A DNA stretch of 64,000 nt from Bianquea renquensis (GTDB lineage Bacteria; Bacillota; Clostridia; Lachnospirales; Bianqueaceae), in the NCBI RefSeq assembly GCF_014384895.1, contig NZ_JACRSQ010000006.1, positions 62,001-126,000 of the forward strand, in the 5' to 3' direction. Below, piece by piece: positions 50,719 through 58,888 of the stretch. The notes under the pieces were generated by a model. It searched no databases. It was not told the origin of the DNA and was given only the letters and a program-made list of their open reading frames with translations. Position 1 is the stretch's first letter. The number at the start of each line of letters is the position of its first letter. A program made the position numbers and the translations under genes.

Positions 50719-53700
50719 TTATTCAAACTTAACAGAAATACACTTGGAAACGCCCTTTTCCTCCATGGTGATTCCATACATGGTGTGGGCGGCCTCCATG
50801 GTTCCCTTTCGGTGTGTGATGACAATGAATTGCGTGCGGTCGCAAAGTTCCTTCAGATAGCTCGCAAACCGGACGACGTTGGCGTCGTCCAGCGCTGCTT
50901 CAATCTCGTCCAATATACAGAATGGCGCGGGGTTAAGCTGCTGGATGGCAAAGAGAAGCGCGATAGCCGTCAATGCCTTTTCTCCGCCGGACAGCAGCAT
51001 CATACTCTGTAGCTTCTTTCCCGGCGGCTGTGCGATGATCTCGATACCCGCCTCCAGGACTCCCTCGCCCTCCGCCAGCCTCAAGAGCCCTCGGCCTCCG
51101 CCGAACAGCTTCCGAAAAACTTGGTTAAACAGCTCTGCGATCCGAGTGAAACCTTCAACAAACTGCTCCTCCATCTGTTTCGTCAGCCGCTGGATGATCT
51201 CCTGCAAGCTCTGTTCTGCTTTCAAGATATCGTCCCGCTGTGCCGTAAGGAAATCGCAGCGCTCCGTCAGAGCGGCATACTCCGCAATCGCACCCACATG
51301 CACATCGCCAAGCGCTTTGATCTGCTCCTTCAACTGTGTAATCCGCCTGGCAATGCTGGCGCTGCTGCCCAGTTCCTCCTGCTCCATGGCAGCGGCGACA
51401 TTGTAGGTCATCTCATATTCTTCCCAAATTCGGTCCTGAAGATCCGTCAAATCCTTTTTCGCCCGGCTTGCCAGATTCTCCAGGCGAACCTGCTCCTTCT
51501 CCAGAGCGCTGAAGTTGCGCAATGTCTCCTCGGCCTCTCGGATTCCCTCATCCCGCTTGCGGTCTCTCTCATCCCGCTCCGCCTCCAGCGACTTGAGGCG
51601 CTCGCCTCTCTCCTCAATCTGCTTTGCAAGGTCACACTGTTCCTTCTCCAGGGCAAGGAGCCTTTGTTCCAGCTCTTTTTCCTCTGCCCGGTGCGAGGCC
51701 ATCTCATCCAGAATGCCCTCCGCGTCCTGGGTTAGATTCTCAATCTCCTGGCGCTCCCATCCCATGGTGCGCTCCAGCGATTGGATCTGCTGGCGCACGC
51801 CACTCACATCGATGCGCACCTGCATGAGCTGGGCCTTCAACTCTTCCCTCTCCCGGCTCTTGCCCGCCGCGGCCTCTTGCAGCTGACGGACCTGCTCCAA
51901 TTCCTCCTTCACCTGTAGCTCCAGGACGGCAATGGCTTCCTGATACTTTGCCATGGATTCCTGGTGCTCCTCAACCTGCACAAGAAGGGAGCGCTTGTCC
52001 TCATCAAGCCCACTCTGTTCTTGTCGGATATGTTCCAAAACAAACAGAAGCTGGTCCCGCTGTTTTTGAAGTTCTGAAAGGTTCGCTGTCGCCTCATCGC
52101 GCTTTGCTGCCGCCTCGTCCACCGCCTGCGCCTGTCTCTGACGCTCCGCCGATAGAGTGGCAACTTCCTGCTGCATAGCCCTGCCCTTAGCGCGCTTGTC
52201 CTCAATGGCATTGGCGAGGTTGTCCAGTTCTCCCTTTCGGCTCAATATATTGCCAGCCCGGTTTCCAGTGCTGCCTCCCGTGATGGAGCCACCAATGTTA
52301 AAAATATCGCCTTTCAGCGTGACGACCCGAAGCACATTGCCATACTCCTTAGAAATCGCCGCCGCCGTGTCAAAGTCTTCGGCCACCACCACGTATCCCA
52401 GGAGTCTGGACAGGATGGCCCCGTACTGTTCACGGTATTGGATCAGCTCGTTGGCAAAGCCCAGCACCCCCGGCATGGCTTTGACTTTCTGCGCGCCCGC
52501 GAAGGGAGCGCGGCCGGTCACAGTGTCAAGAGGCTGAAAGGTTGCCCTTCCACCGTTGCGGGAACGGAGATTTTCAATCAACGCTTTGGCGCATTCCTGA
52601 TCTTCCGTTATAATATTCTGTATGGCGGGCCCCAGGGCAATCTCCATGGCTACGGCTAAATGAGATGGCACGGACACGACATCCGCCAGCGTTCCATGGA
52701 TCTTCTGCCAGCGCTGTGGTTCCTTCTGTTTCAGCGACATAATACTCTTGACGCTGTTGCTGAACCCCTCATAATCTCGCTCCAGATCTTGGAGCCATTG
52801 AATGCGCGATTGATCGGCCCGGATCGCCGCTACGATTTCCTCCTCTTCCTTCTGCTTGTCGCGGATCGTCTGCCGCAGCTGGCCCACCTGCTCCATGAGA
52901 GCGGCCAGCTCCTTTTCCGCCTGCTCATGCGTCTCCTCCTGCGACTTTAGCTTCTGGTCAAGCTCTTGCAGGACAGCTTCTTTCTCCTGCCGCTCCTGGC
53001 TCAGCTGCGCACTCCTGGTCTCCAGCGACTCTTGCCTGTTTCGCCCCTGCTCCAACACAATTTCATGGCGCTGCGCCTTATTTTGCTTGTCCGCCAGCGA
53101 TGTCTTCACAGCGCTCAACGAGGCTGTATGCTTCTCCAGGGAAGTCTCAACCTGCGATGCTTCCTCCGATAGATTTTTCTCCGCTTCACTCAGCAAGGCC
53201 ATCCGATTTTCTCGGAGATTCAAGTCCTGGGACAGCTGCTCGCGGCGTTCTTCCTCCTTTCGGACAGTGGCCGCGCGGGCACTCAGCTTACTTTTCGTCT
53301 CGTCCAGCCGTTTTTGTGCGCCCTCCAATTCCTTACGCAGATACTCCTTCTTCTGTTGGTCAACTCGCCGGTTTCCCTCCGCCGTCTCCTTGCGAACCTT
53401 CATCTGCGTCATCTCATCGTACATCTGCGATAGCGTCTGCTGTACTTGCTGCGCCGCAGCCGCATACTGCGCTGAACGCGCCTTAGCTTCCTCCTGTTCC
53501 TGCCGGGAAGCCTCCATCTGACGGCCCAAATCCTCTTGCTGCGACAGTAGCCTCTGATACTGTTCCCGATACTGTTTATACTGGCCTAGAAACGCATTGA
53601 TCTCATAAATCTTGAGTTCATCTTTTAACTTTACATATTTCTGCGCCACCTCCGCCTGCTCTTGCAGGGGACCTAACCGGGAGGCGATCTCTTCTAAAAT

Positions 53701-54279
53701 GTCTTGGACACGGTTGAGATTGGCTCGCTCTTCCTCCAATTCTTTGATCGCGGTTTCTTTCCTAGTCTTGTACTTCACAATGCCGGCGGCCTCTTCAAAT
53801 ATCAATCTGCGTTCCTGTGGCTTCGTACTCAAAAGCTGATCGATCTGCCCCTGTCCGATAACCGAATATCCGTCTTTTCCGATTCCGGTGTCCATCAACA
53901 GTTCCTGTACATCCTTAAGCCGGCATCGGTTCTGATTCACCGTGTATTCGCTCTCCCCGGACCGGTATACCCGCCTGCTGATGGATACCTCATCGTACTC
54001 GATGGGTATCTTTTTATCGGAATTGTCTAAAACCAATGTCACCTGCGCATAATTGACCGGGCGGCGTCTTTGCGTCCCCGCAAAGATCACATCCTCCATC
54101 TTCGCCCCTCGAAGCGTCCTGGCGCTTTGTTCACCCAGCACCCACCGAACTGCGTCGGATATGTTGCTCTTTCCACTTCCATTGGGTCCAACGATCGCGG
54201 TGATTCCGCGGTCGAATTCTACGCTGATTTTCTCAGGAAACGATTTGAAGCCCAGCATTTCCACTCGCTTTAACTCCAT
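50719..54279 (-). CDS. smc: Chromosome segregation protein SMC
   Basis: A 1186-residue condensin ATPase that organises and segregates the chromosome. The N-terminal head has Walker A 'VGPNGSGKSNISDAVRWVLG'. Coiled coil runs about 170-500, and the hinge is near 510-680 ('VSVPSHLAVAMEIALGPAIQ', 'DIFNIGGSITGGS'). A second coiled coil runs about 680-1030. The C-terminal head has signature 'MLLSGGEKALTAIALLFA' and Walker B 'PFCILDEIEAALDDANV'. Normal length. It starts 84 bases after rnc, with a weak terminator-like stem in between, so smc levels may be set slightly below rnc. Confidence 0.98.
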   Translation of the reverse strand: MELKRVEMLGFKSFPEKISVEFDRGITAIVGPNGSGKSNISDAVRWVLGEQSARTLRGAKMEDVIFAGTQRRRPVNYAQVTLVLDNSDKKIPIEYDEVSISRRVYRSGESEYTVNQNRCRLKDVQELLMDTGIGKDGYSVIGQGQIDQLLSTKPQERRLIFEEAAGIVKYKTRKETAIKELEEERANLNRVQDILEEIASRLGPLQEQAEVAQKYVKLKDELKIYEINAFLGQYKQYREQYQRLLSQQEDLGRQMEASRQEQEEAKARSAQYAAAAQQVQQTLSQMYDEMTQMKVRKETAEGNRRVDQQKKEYLRKELEGAQKRLDETKSKLSARAATVRKEEERREQLSQDLNLRENRMALLSEAEKNLSEEASQVETSLEKHTASLSAVKTSLADKQNKAQRHEIVLEQGRNRQESLETRSAQLSQERQEKEAVLQELDQKLKSQEETHEQAEKELAALMEQVGQLRQTIRDKQKEEEEIVAAIRADQSRIQWLQDLERDYEGFSNSVKSIMSLKQKEPQRWQKIHGTLADVVSVPSHLAVAMEIALGPAIQNIITEDQECAKALIENLRSRNGGRATFQPLDTVTGRAPFAGAQKVKAMPGVLGFANELIQYREQYGAILSRLLGYVVVAEDFDTAAAISKEYGNVLRVVTLKGDIFNIGGSITGGSTGNRAGNILSRKGELDNLANAIEDKRAKGRAMQQEVATLSAERQRQAQAVDEAAAKRDEATANLSELQKQRDQLLFVLEHIRQEQSGLDEDKRSLLVQVEEHQESMAKYQEAIAVLELQVKEELEQVRQLQEAAAGKSREREELKAQLMQVRIDVSGVRQQIQSLERTMGWERQEIENLTQDAEGILDEMASHRAEEKELEQRLLALEKEQCDLAKQIEERGERLKSLEAERDERDRKRDEGIREAEETLRNFSALEKEQVRLENLASRAKKDLTDLQDRIWEEYEMTYNVAAAMEQEELGSSASIARRITQLKEQIKALGDVHVGAIAEYAALTERCDFLTAQRDDILKAEQSLQEIIQRLTKQMEEQFVEGFTRIAELFNQVFRKLFGGGRGLLRLAEGEGVLEAGIEIIAQPPGKKLQSMMLLSGGEKALTAIALLFAIQQLNPAPFCILDEIEAALDDANVVRFASYLKELCDRTQFIVITHRKGTMEAAHTMYGITMEEKGVSKCISVKFE

Positions 54280-54337
54280 CGTCCGTTCACCTTTCTACTT
54301 CTTAAAAGCCCGCCTGTTGGCGAAATGCCGAGACGGC

Positions 54338-54360
54338 AAAAAGCCCGCCATGCAGCAGGC
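54338..54360 (-). terminator. Weak terminator-like stem between rnc and smc
   Basis: On the minus strand a six-pair stem (GCCTGC / GCGGGC, with one G-U) and loop is followed by TTTTTG. It lies directly after the rnc stop. Confidence 0.45.
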
Positions 54361-54363
54361 GCG

Positions 54364-55080
54364 CTATTCCTTTTCTCTGAGCAGAGCCAGCGCTTTTTGC
54401 GCCGCTTTTTGTTCCGCTTCTTTTTTAGTCTTGCCGGTCCCCTGCCCCACAACATCGCCCATGTAGCGCAGCGATATGGAAAACGTCTTGTCGTGGTCCG
54501 GACCCGATTCCTGGACAAGCTCATACTCTAGCTTCCCGTTCTCCCTTGCCTGTACCAATTCCTGCAATTCCGTCTTATAATCCTCGCCCGTATGGGACTC
54601 AATCTCCCGCAAGCGCGAAAATAACATCGCTTCAATCAGGCGCCTCGCCTCCTCCAGCCCAGCCTCGAGATACACTGCGCCGATGACCGCCTCCACCATA
54701 TCCGCCAGCAGAGAATTGCGCTCCCGCCCTCCATTTTGCTCTTCCCCATTGCTTAAATACAGGAACTGGCCAAACTCCATCTCTTTTGCCGCGTAAGATA
54801 GCGATGCCTCGCATACGATGCTGGCTCTGCGCTTGGATAGTTCTCCCTCCGGCAGGTCATAGGTCGCGTACAGCATCTGAGATGTGACAAGCTCCAGCAC
54901 GGCATCCCCCAGAAACTCCAGGCGCTCGTTGTTAAATGCCTTGTCCTCCAACTTCTCATTGGCATAGGACGTATGTGTCAACGCTTTCTGCGCCAACTTG
55001 CGGTCTGTGAAATGATATCCGATGAGCCTCTCGAATTCCTCAATCCTATCGGCCGGCTTCGGTGTAGTCTCTCTACCCAT
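54364..55080 (-). CDS. rnc: Ribonuclease III
   Basis: A 238-residue enzyme that cuts double-stranded RNA, including rRNA precursors. The catalytic signature is 'NERLEFLGDAVLELVTSQML' (about 46-65). The second acidic site is 'SLLADMVEAVIGAVYLEAG', and the C-terminal double-stranded RNA-binding domain is 'DYKTELQELVQARENGKLEY' onward (about 163-230) ending 'KTKKEAEQKAAQKALALL'. It belongs to the rnc-smc-ftsY cluster. The leader can fold so that the ribosome binding site is paired; see the separate entry. Confidence 0.97.
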   Translation of the reverse strand: MGRETTPKPADRIEEFERLIGYHFTDRKLAQKALTHTSYANEKLEDKAFNNERLEFLGDAVLELVTSQMLYATYDLPEGELSKRRASIVCEASLSYAAKEMEFGQFLYLSNGEEQNGGRERNSLLADMVEAVIGAVYLEAGLEEARRLIEAMLFSRLREIESHTGEDYKTELQELVQARENGKLEYELVQESGPDHDKTFSISLRYMGDVVGQGTGKTKKEAEQKAAQKALALLREKE

Positions 55081-55090
55081 TATCTGGTAA

Positions 55091-55120
55091 CCTCCATTCT
55101 GGAGCGCTTTCGCGCGGAGG
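55091..55120 (-). promoter_or_regulatory. rnc leader hairpin pairing with its ribosome binding site
   Basis: On the minus strand CCTCC (55116-55120) can pair with the rnc Shine-Dalgarno GGAGG (55091-55095), enclosing a GCGC-GAAA-GCGC tetraloop hairpin (55104-55115). Alternatively CTCC and GGAG pair across a five-base loop. Both folds hide the site. Confidence 0.5.
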
Positions 55121-55195
55121 AAACTCGGCTATCGGTGACGCTCCTACACAGATAGCATAAGCGAACTAAAGGATGATGTGTCCTCCTGATTCAAA

Positions 55196-55234
55196 CGGGA
55201 ATCCTCCGATTCGAGATGATACGAAGGATTCCCG
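55196..55234 (-). terminator. Stem-loop after acpP
   Basis: The arms CGGGAATCCT and AGGATTCCCG with a 19-base loop are followed on the minus strand by only TTT. It may be a partial terminator between acpP and rnc or an RNase III substrate. Confidence 0.5.
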
Positions 55235-55281
55235 CTCCTGAAAGCGCTGTCTTTACAGCACCCAAAGTTTGCCGCAGACTT

Positions 55282-55512
55282 TTATTGATTTTCCTTTACG
55301 AATTGGAGGGCATCTCCTACAGTCTTGATCTGTTCTCCCACCTCTCCCTCAAGTTCTACGCCAAATTCTTCCTCCACAGCCATCAGAACCTGAAACAGGT
55401 CTATGGAATCCGCTCCCAAATCGTCCGCAAAGGATGTCTCCTCGGTGATTTCCGCCTCATCCACACTGAGTTCCTCCGCAATGATCTTTTTCAATCTCTC
55501 CATCTCATCCAT
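55282..55512 (-). CDS. acpP: Acyl carrier protein
   Basis: A 76-residue acidic four-helix protein that carries fatty-acyl chains on phosphopantetheine. The attachment site is Ser36 in 'DDLGADSIDLFQVLMAVEEE'. Length, acidity and the 'FGVELEGEVGEQIKTVGDAL' helix are typical. AAAGGAGATATTTGG precedes the start. It lies 31 bases after plsX, the usual Firmicutes pair. The enzyme that loads the pantetheine arm (AcpS) must be encoded elsewhere, since the copy near 10.3 kb is only a remnant. Confidence 0.96.
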   Translation of the reverse strand: MDEMERLKKIIAEELSVDEAEITEETSFADDLGADSIDLFQVLMAVEEEFGVELEGEVGEQIKTVGDALQFVKENQ

Positions 55513-55543
55513 CCAAATATCTCCTTTCGATTGTTCCTTTATT

Positions 55544-56548
55544 CTAGTGAATCTCTATATTCTTTTGAATGTCCTCGTTCACGCCGGACTGTAAGAATCG
55601 CCTGCACTGCCCAATGGCATTGGCCATTGCCGCCGCCTTGGAATTCCCGTGAGCCTTGATAACAGCGCCGTCCACCCCTAGCAGCGGCGTTCCCCCTACG
55701 GAGGAAGGGTCCAGCTTGTGTTTCATATCCCGGAGGTCCGGCTTCAGCATCAGACCGCCGATCTTGCCCTTAACAGATTGGGATATGGTCTCCTTCATCA
55801 GCGATAGAATGAAACCCGCCGCTCCCTCCACTGTCTTTAGAAGGATGTTTCCGGCAAACCCATCGCAGACAGCAATCTCCACAGCGCCTGCAAATAGATC
55901 CCGCGCCTCAACGTTCCCTGCGAAATTGAGAGCGGTCTCCTCTCTCAACATGGGATACACTTCTTTCGTCAAAGCGTTGCCCTTTCCACCCTCCGCTCCA
56001 ACATTCAACAGCCCGACCCGCGGGGAATCAACACCGTATTGCGCTCGATAATAGATACTGCTCATCTGCGCAAACTGCACGAGGTACGCTGGCTTGCAGT
56101 CCATGTTGGCGCCTACGTCCAAGACGAGGGTTGGCCTCTCGCCCGTCGGCAGCGCAATGGACAACGCCGGGCGCAAAATGCCGGGAATTCGTCCCACCAA
56201 CAGCGTTGCACCGGCCAGCAGCGCCCCTGTGTTGCCAGCTGATACCATACCGTCCGCCTTCTTCTCTCTCACCATGCGCATCGCGACCGCCATGGAGGAG
56301 TCCTTCTTGCGGCGAATGGCATCCGCCGGGGATCTCTCTTCGTTCTCCACCACCTGTGTCGTATGTAGAATGTGCAGCCGGTCCCGATTGTATTCTTTTC
56401 CCTCTAAAACCTTTTCAATCACGGCTGTATCTCCCAACAGCGTGACCGTCAAGTCGTCAAACGCCCCCAGAGCCGTCAATGCGCCCTCGACCGGAGCCTC
56501 CGGCGCATGATCCCCGCCCATGGCGTCAACAGCGATGGAATACCCCAT
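55544..56548 (-). CDS. plsX: Phosphate acyltransferase PlsX
   Basis: A 334-residue peripheral enzyme that makes acyl-phosphate from acyl-ACP, the first step of phospholipid synthesis in most Gram-positives. The family opening is 'IAVDAMGGDHAPEAPVEGAL'. Further blocks are 'RRKKDSSMAVAMRMVREKKA', 'SAGNTGALLAGATLLVGRIP', 'LDVGANMDCKP', 'VCDGFAGNILLKTVEG' and 'GTPLLGVDGAVIKAHGNS'. It has a clear promoter (56606-56634) and GGAAAGGACGGGAAAG before the start. It begins the operon plsX-acpP-rnc-smc-ftsY. Confidence 0.97.
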   Translation of the reverse strand: MGYSIAVDAMGGDHAPEAPVEGALTALGAFDDLTVTLLGDTAVIEKVLEGKEYNRDRLHILHTTQVVENEERSPADAIRRKKDSSMAVAMRMVREKKADGMVSAGNTGALLAGATLLVGRIPGILRPALSIALPTGERPTLVLDVGANMDCKPAYLVQFAQMSSIYYRAQYGVDSPRVGLLNVGAEGGKGNALTKEVYPMLREETALNFAGNVEARDLFAGAVEIAVCDGFAGNILLKTVEGAAGFILSLMKETISQSVKGKIGGLMLKPDLRDMKHKLDPSSVGGTPLLGVDGAVIKAHGNSKAAAMANAIGQCRRFLQSGVNEDIQKNIEIH

Positions 56549-56605
56549 TCTTTCCCGTCCTTTCCGCTTTTCAGCACCGTCACAGCGGGCATCCGCAGTA
56601 CTATT

Positions 56606-56634
56606 AATATACTAGACTTTGCATCAACTTTCAA
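56606..56634 (-). promoter_or_regulatory. Promoter of plsX-acpP-rnc-smc-ftsY
   Basis: The -35 TTGAAA (56629-56634) and -10 TATATT (56606-56611) have a 17-base spacer. AGTA...TACT half-sites overlap the -10 and start region and might be bound by a lipid regulator, which is speculative. Confidence 0.65.
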
Positions 56635-56665
56635 TACCTACGACAAAAATTATTTTCATGTTTTG

Positions 56666-57199
56666 TTACAAAATTTTCCTTTGATTTTGGTAATATTTTA
56701 ACGCGGCTTTCAGATAGTGAAGGCATCCGCCTGACTCATAAGGGATCTCATACTGGGGCTCAAAGGCCTCATAGGGGATGGATTTCCGGCTTCCCCCTTG
56801 AAAATACTCTTCTAATATCTCAAAAGGGAGCAAGAAATATTCATCCCGGGCGGAAAAATGGACCAGCAAAAACGCCAGCCCTCCCTGGGCCGTAAAATCC
56901 CGCATGAACTTCACCTGATGTTCGTGTATGTTGGAGAAGGGCAGGCTCTTCTTCCCCGTCTCCTTGGCGTCGAAACACATCGGGATTCCCCGCATGACTC
57001 CAATGTAATCCACCGTACTCTTCTGCTCGAAGTAGGCAAGCCGAATCATCTTTTTCTCCGAATCAAAGTCCACCGGCTTAATGGGCGTCGGGATCTTTTG
57101 AATCAGTGCGACCCCTTCTCTCCGATACAGATCATTGGTCATGTTGATCAGCTCTTCTAGGACACTTCCCCGCAGTCCCCTGCTGTTCCAATACCCCAT
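56666..57199 (-). CDS. recU: Holliday junction resolvase RecU
   Basis: A 177-residue nuclease that cuts four-way DNA junctions in recombination, found in Firmicutes in place of RuvC. The family line can be followed: 'RGLRGSVLEELINMTNDLYR', 'ALIQKIPTPIKPVDF', 'FEQKSTVDYIGV', 'MCFDAKETGKKSLPFSNIHE' and 'HQVKFMRDFTAQGGLAFLLV'. In Bacillus RecU the catalytic block is FEAKET; here it is FDAKET, a conservative Glu-to-Asp change at an active-site acid. It follows the PFL-family gene by 9 bases. The start at 57199 has TAGGAG upstream. Confidence 0.85.
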   Translation of the reverse strand: MGYWNSRGLRGSVLEELINMTNDLYRREGVALIQKIPTPIKPVDFDSEKKMIRLAYFEQKSTVDYIGVMRGIPMCFDAKETGKKSLPFSNIHEHQVKFMRDFTAQGGLAFLLVHFSARDEYFLLPFEILEEYFQGGSRKSIPYEAFEPQYEIPYESGGCLHYLKAALKYYQNQRKIL

Positions 57200-57208
57200 G
57201 GAGCGCTC

Positions 57209-58567
57209 CTAGTTCTTATAGCTGTGAACCGGCGCCGGGATACGCCCGCCCCTCTTAATAAAATCATAGCTGGAAAACCGGTTGACCGGCATGATGGGCG
57301 CATATCCCAGCAGCCCGCCAAACTCAACCCTGTCCCCCACCGCCTTTCCGTGTACGGGGATAATGCGAACCGCTGTCGTCTTGGAATTAATCATGCCAAT
57401 GGCCATCTCATCTGCGATGATGCCGGAGATGGATGCGGCCGGTGTATCGCCGGGTATGGCAATCATATCCAGCCCAACGGAACAGACACAGGTCATGGCT
57501 TCCAGCTTCTCCAAAGTCAGACTGCCTTTTTCAACAGCCTCAATCATGCCGTGATCTTCGCTGACAGGGATAAAAGCCCCCGACAAACCGCCCACAAAAG
57601 AGGATGCCATGAGCCCTCCTTTTTTCACCTGGTCATTGAGCAGGGCCAACGCTGCTGTGGTCCCAGGCGCTCCGGCACATTCCAGCCCCATCTCCTCAAA
57701 GATCTCCGCAATGCTGTCCCCGACCGCCGGCGTGGGCGCAAGAGACAGATCGATGATGCCAAAAGGAACGTCCAACATCTTAGAGGCTTCCAGCGCCACC
57801 AGCTGGCCGACCCGGGTAATCTTAAATGCCGTTTTCTTGATGGTCTCGCTGAGGATCTCAAAATTCTGCCCTTTCACGGATTCCAGGGCTTTTTTGACCA
57901 CACCTGGGCCCGAGACGCCCACATTGATGATGGTATCGGCCTCCCCAACGCCGTGGAAAGCGCCGGCCATAAAGGGATTGTCCTCCGGCGCGTTGCAGAA
58001 AACGACGAGCTTCGCGCAGCCGATGGAGTCCTCATGTCTTGTGACGTAGGCCAGATCCAGAATTCTTTCCCCCAAGATTCGGACTGCGTCCATATTGATA
58101 CCTGACCGGCTAGAGCCAACGTTGACAGAGCCGCAGACATTCTGGGTATTGCCCAGAGCCTCGGGTATACTCTCGATAAGCGCTTCGTCGGTGGGCGTCA
58201 TTCCCTTTTGCACAAGCGCGGAAAAACCGCCGATAAAATTGACGCCGACTTCAGCCGCCGCTTTATCCAGAGTCTGGGCAATAGCCGGAAAATCCGCGTG
58301 ATCACAGGCGGCGGAACAGATGGACACAGGGGTTACGGAAATCCGTTTATTCACAATGGGAACGCCGAATTTTTTCTGGATCTCCTCCCCCGCCTTGACA
58401 AGGTTTTCCGCCTTTTTTGTAATTTTGTCATAGATCTTCCTCTGGAACGTCGAACAATCGGAGTGAGCACAGTCCAGCAAACTGATGCCCATGGTGATCG
58501 TCCGCACATCCAGGTTCTCCTCTTCGATCATCCGATTGGTTTCTTGAACTTCATTTAGATTGACCAA
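57209..58567 (-). CDS. PFL-family protein (UPF0210/DUF711)
   Basis: A 452-residue protein of the UPF0210 family, which has a structural relation to pyruvate formate-lyase-like folds but no proven reaction. Conserved blocks seen: 'NLDVRTITMGISLLDCAHSD', 'RISVTPVSICSAACDHADFP', 'NVGSSRSGINMDAVRILGER', 'GVSGPGVVKKALESVKGQNF', 'FGIIDLSLAPTPAVGDSIAE' and 'GCVCSVGLDMIAIPGDTP'-like text near residue 375 ('TCVCSVGLDMIAIPGDTPAA'). It always travels with a small ACT-domain protein, and here that gene precedes it by 32 bases. The pair may sense or use an amino-acid-related metabolite; this is inference. Confidence 0.9.
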   Translation of the reverse strand: MVNLNEVQETNRMIEEENLDVRTITMGISLLDCAHSDCSTFQRKIYDKITKKAENLVKAGEEIQKKFGVPIVNKRISVTPVSICSAACDHADFPAIAQTLDKAAAEVGVNFIGGFSALVQKGMTPTDEALIESIPEALGNTQNVCGSVNVGSSRSGINMDAVRILGERILDLAYVTRHEDSIGCAKLVVFCNAPEDNPFMAGAFHGVGEADTIINVGVSGPGVVKKALESVKGQNFEILSETIKKTAFKITRVGQLVALEASKMLDVPFGIIDLSLAPTPAVGDSIAEIFEEMGLECAGAPGTTAALALLNDQVKKGGLMASSFVGGLSGAFIPVSEDHGMIEAVEKGSLTLEKLEAMTCVCSVGLDMIAIPGDTPAASISGIIADEMAIGMINSKTTAVRIIPVHGKAVGDRVEFGGLLGYAPIMPVNRFSSYDFIKRGGRIPAPVHSYKN

Positions 58568-58599
58568 GGCTTGTTCCTCTCTTTCTTAGACTGGAAAAC

Positions 58600-58869
58600 T
58601 TAGATTCGGTGCATGGACTGGAAAATATCCTCGTGCTGCAGTTTAATCTGGAGGCCCAACTGGTTTCCTAGCGCATCCAGCGCATCGGAGACCTGGTGAA
58701 ATTCCTGAATCGAATTTTCCATGTTGACGATCATCATCATGTGGAAATACCCTCCGGTAATCGTCTGAGAAATATCTAAAATGTTGATTTGATTCTTCGC
58801 CAACAGAGTACAAACCTCTGCAATGATACCAACCTTGTCGATTCCAACCACCGTGATAATACCTCTCAT
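58600..58869 (-). CDS. ACT-domain protein (UPF0237)
   Basis: An 89-residue single ACT domain: 'MRGIITVVGIDKVGIIAEVC' then 'TLLAKNQINILDISQTITGG', the beta-alpha-beta start of an amino-acid-sensing ACT fold, followed by 'YFHMMMIVNMENS'. The ATG at 58869 has GGAGGAAACA upstream, so the longer frame is discarded. It precedes the PFL-family gene, as in many Firmicutes and methanogens, and probably regulates or assists that protein. The ligand is unknown. Confidence 0.92.
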   Translation of the reverse strand: MRGIITVVGIDKVGIIAEVCTLLAKNQINILDISQTITGGYFHMMMIVNMENSIQEFHQVSDALDALGNQLGLQIKLQHEDIFQSMHRI

Positions 58870-58888
58870 TGTTTCCTCCATTCTGCCG

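Noticed and set aside
57224..58105. Plus-strand open frame of 293 residues
   Set aside because: It is antisense to the PFL-family gene, has a shadow-type amino-acid composition and no ribosome binding site.
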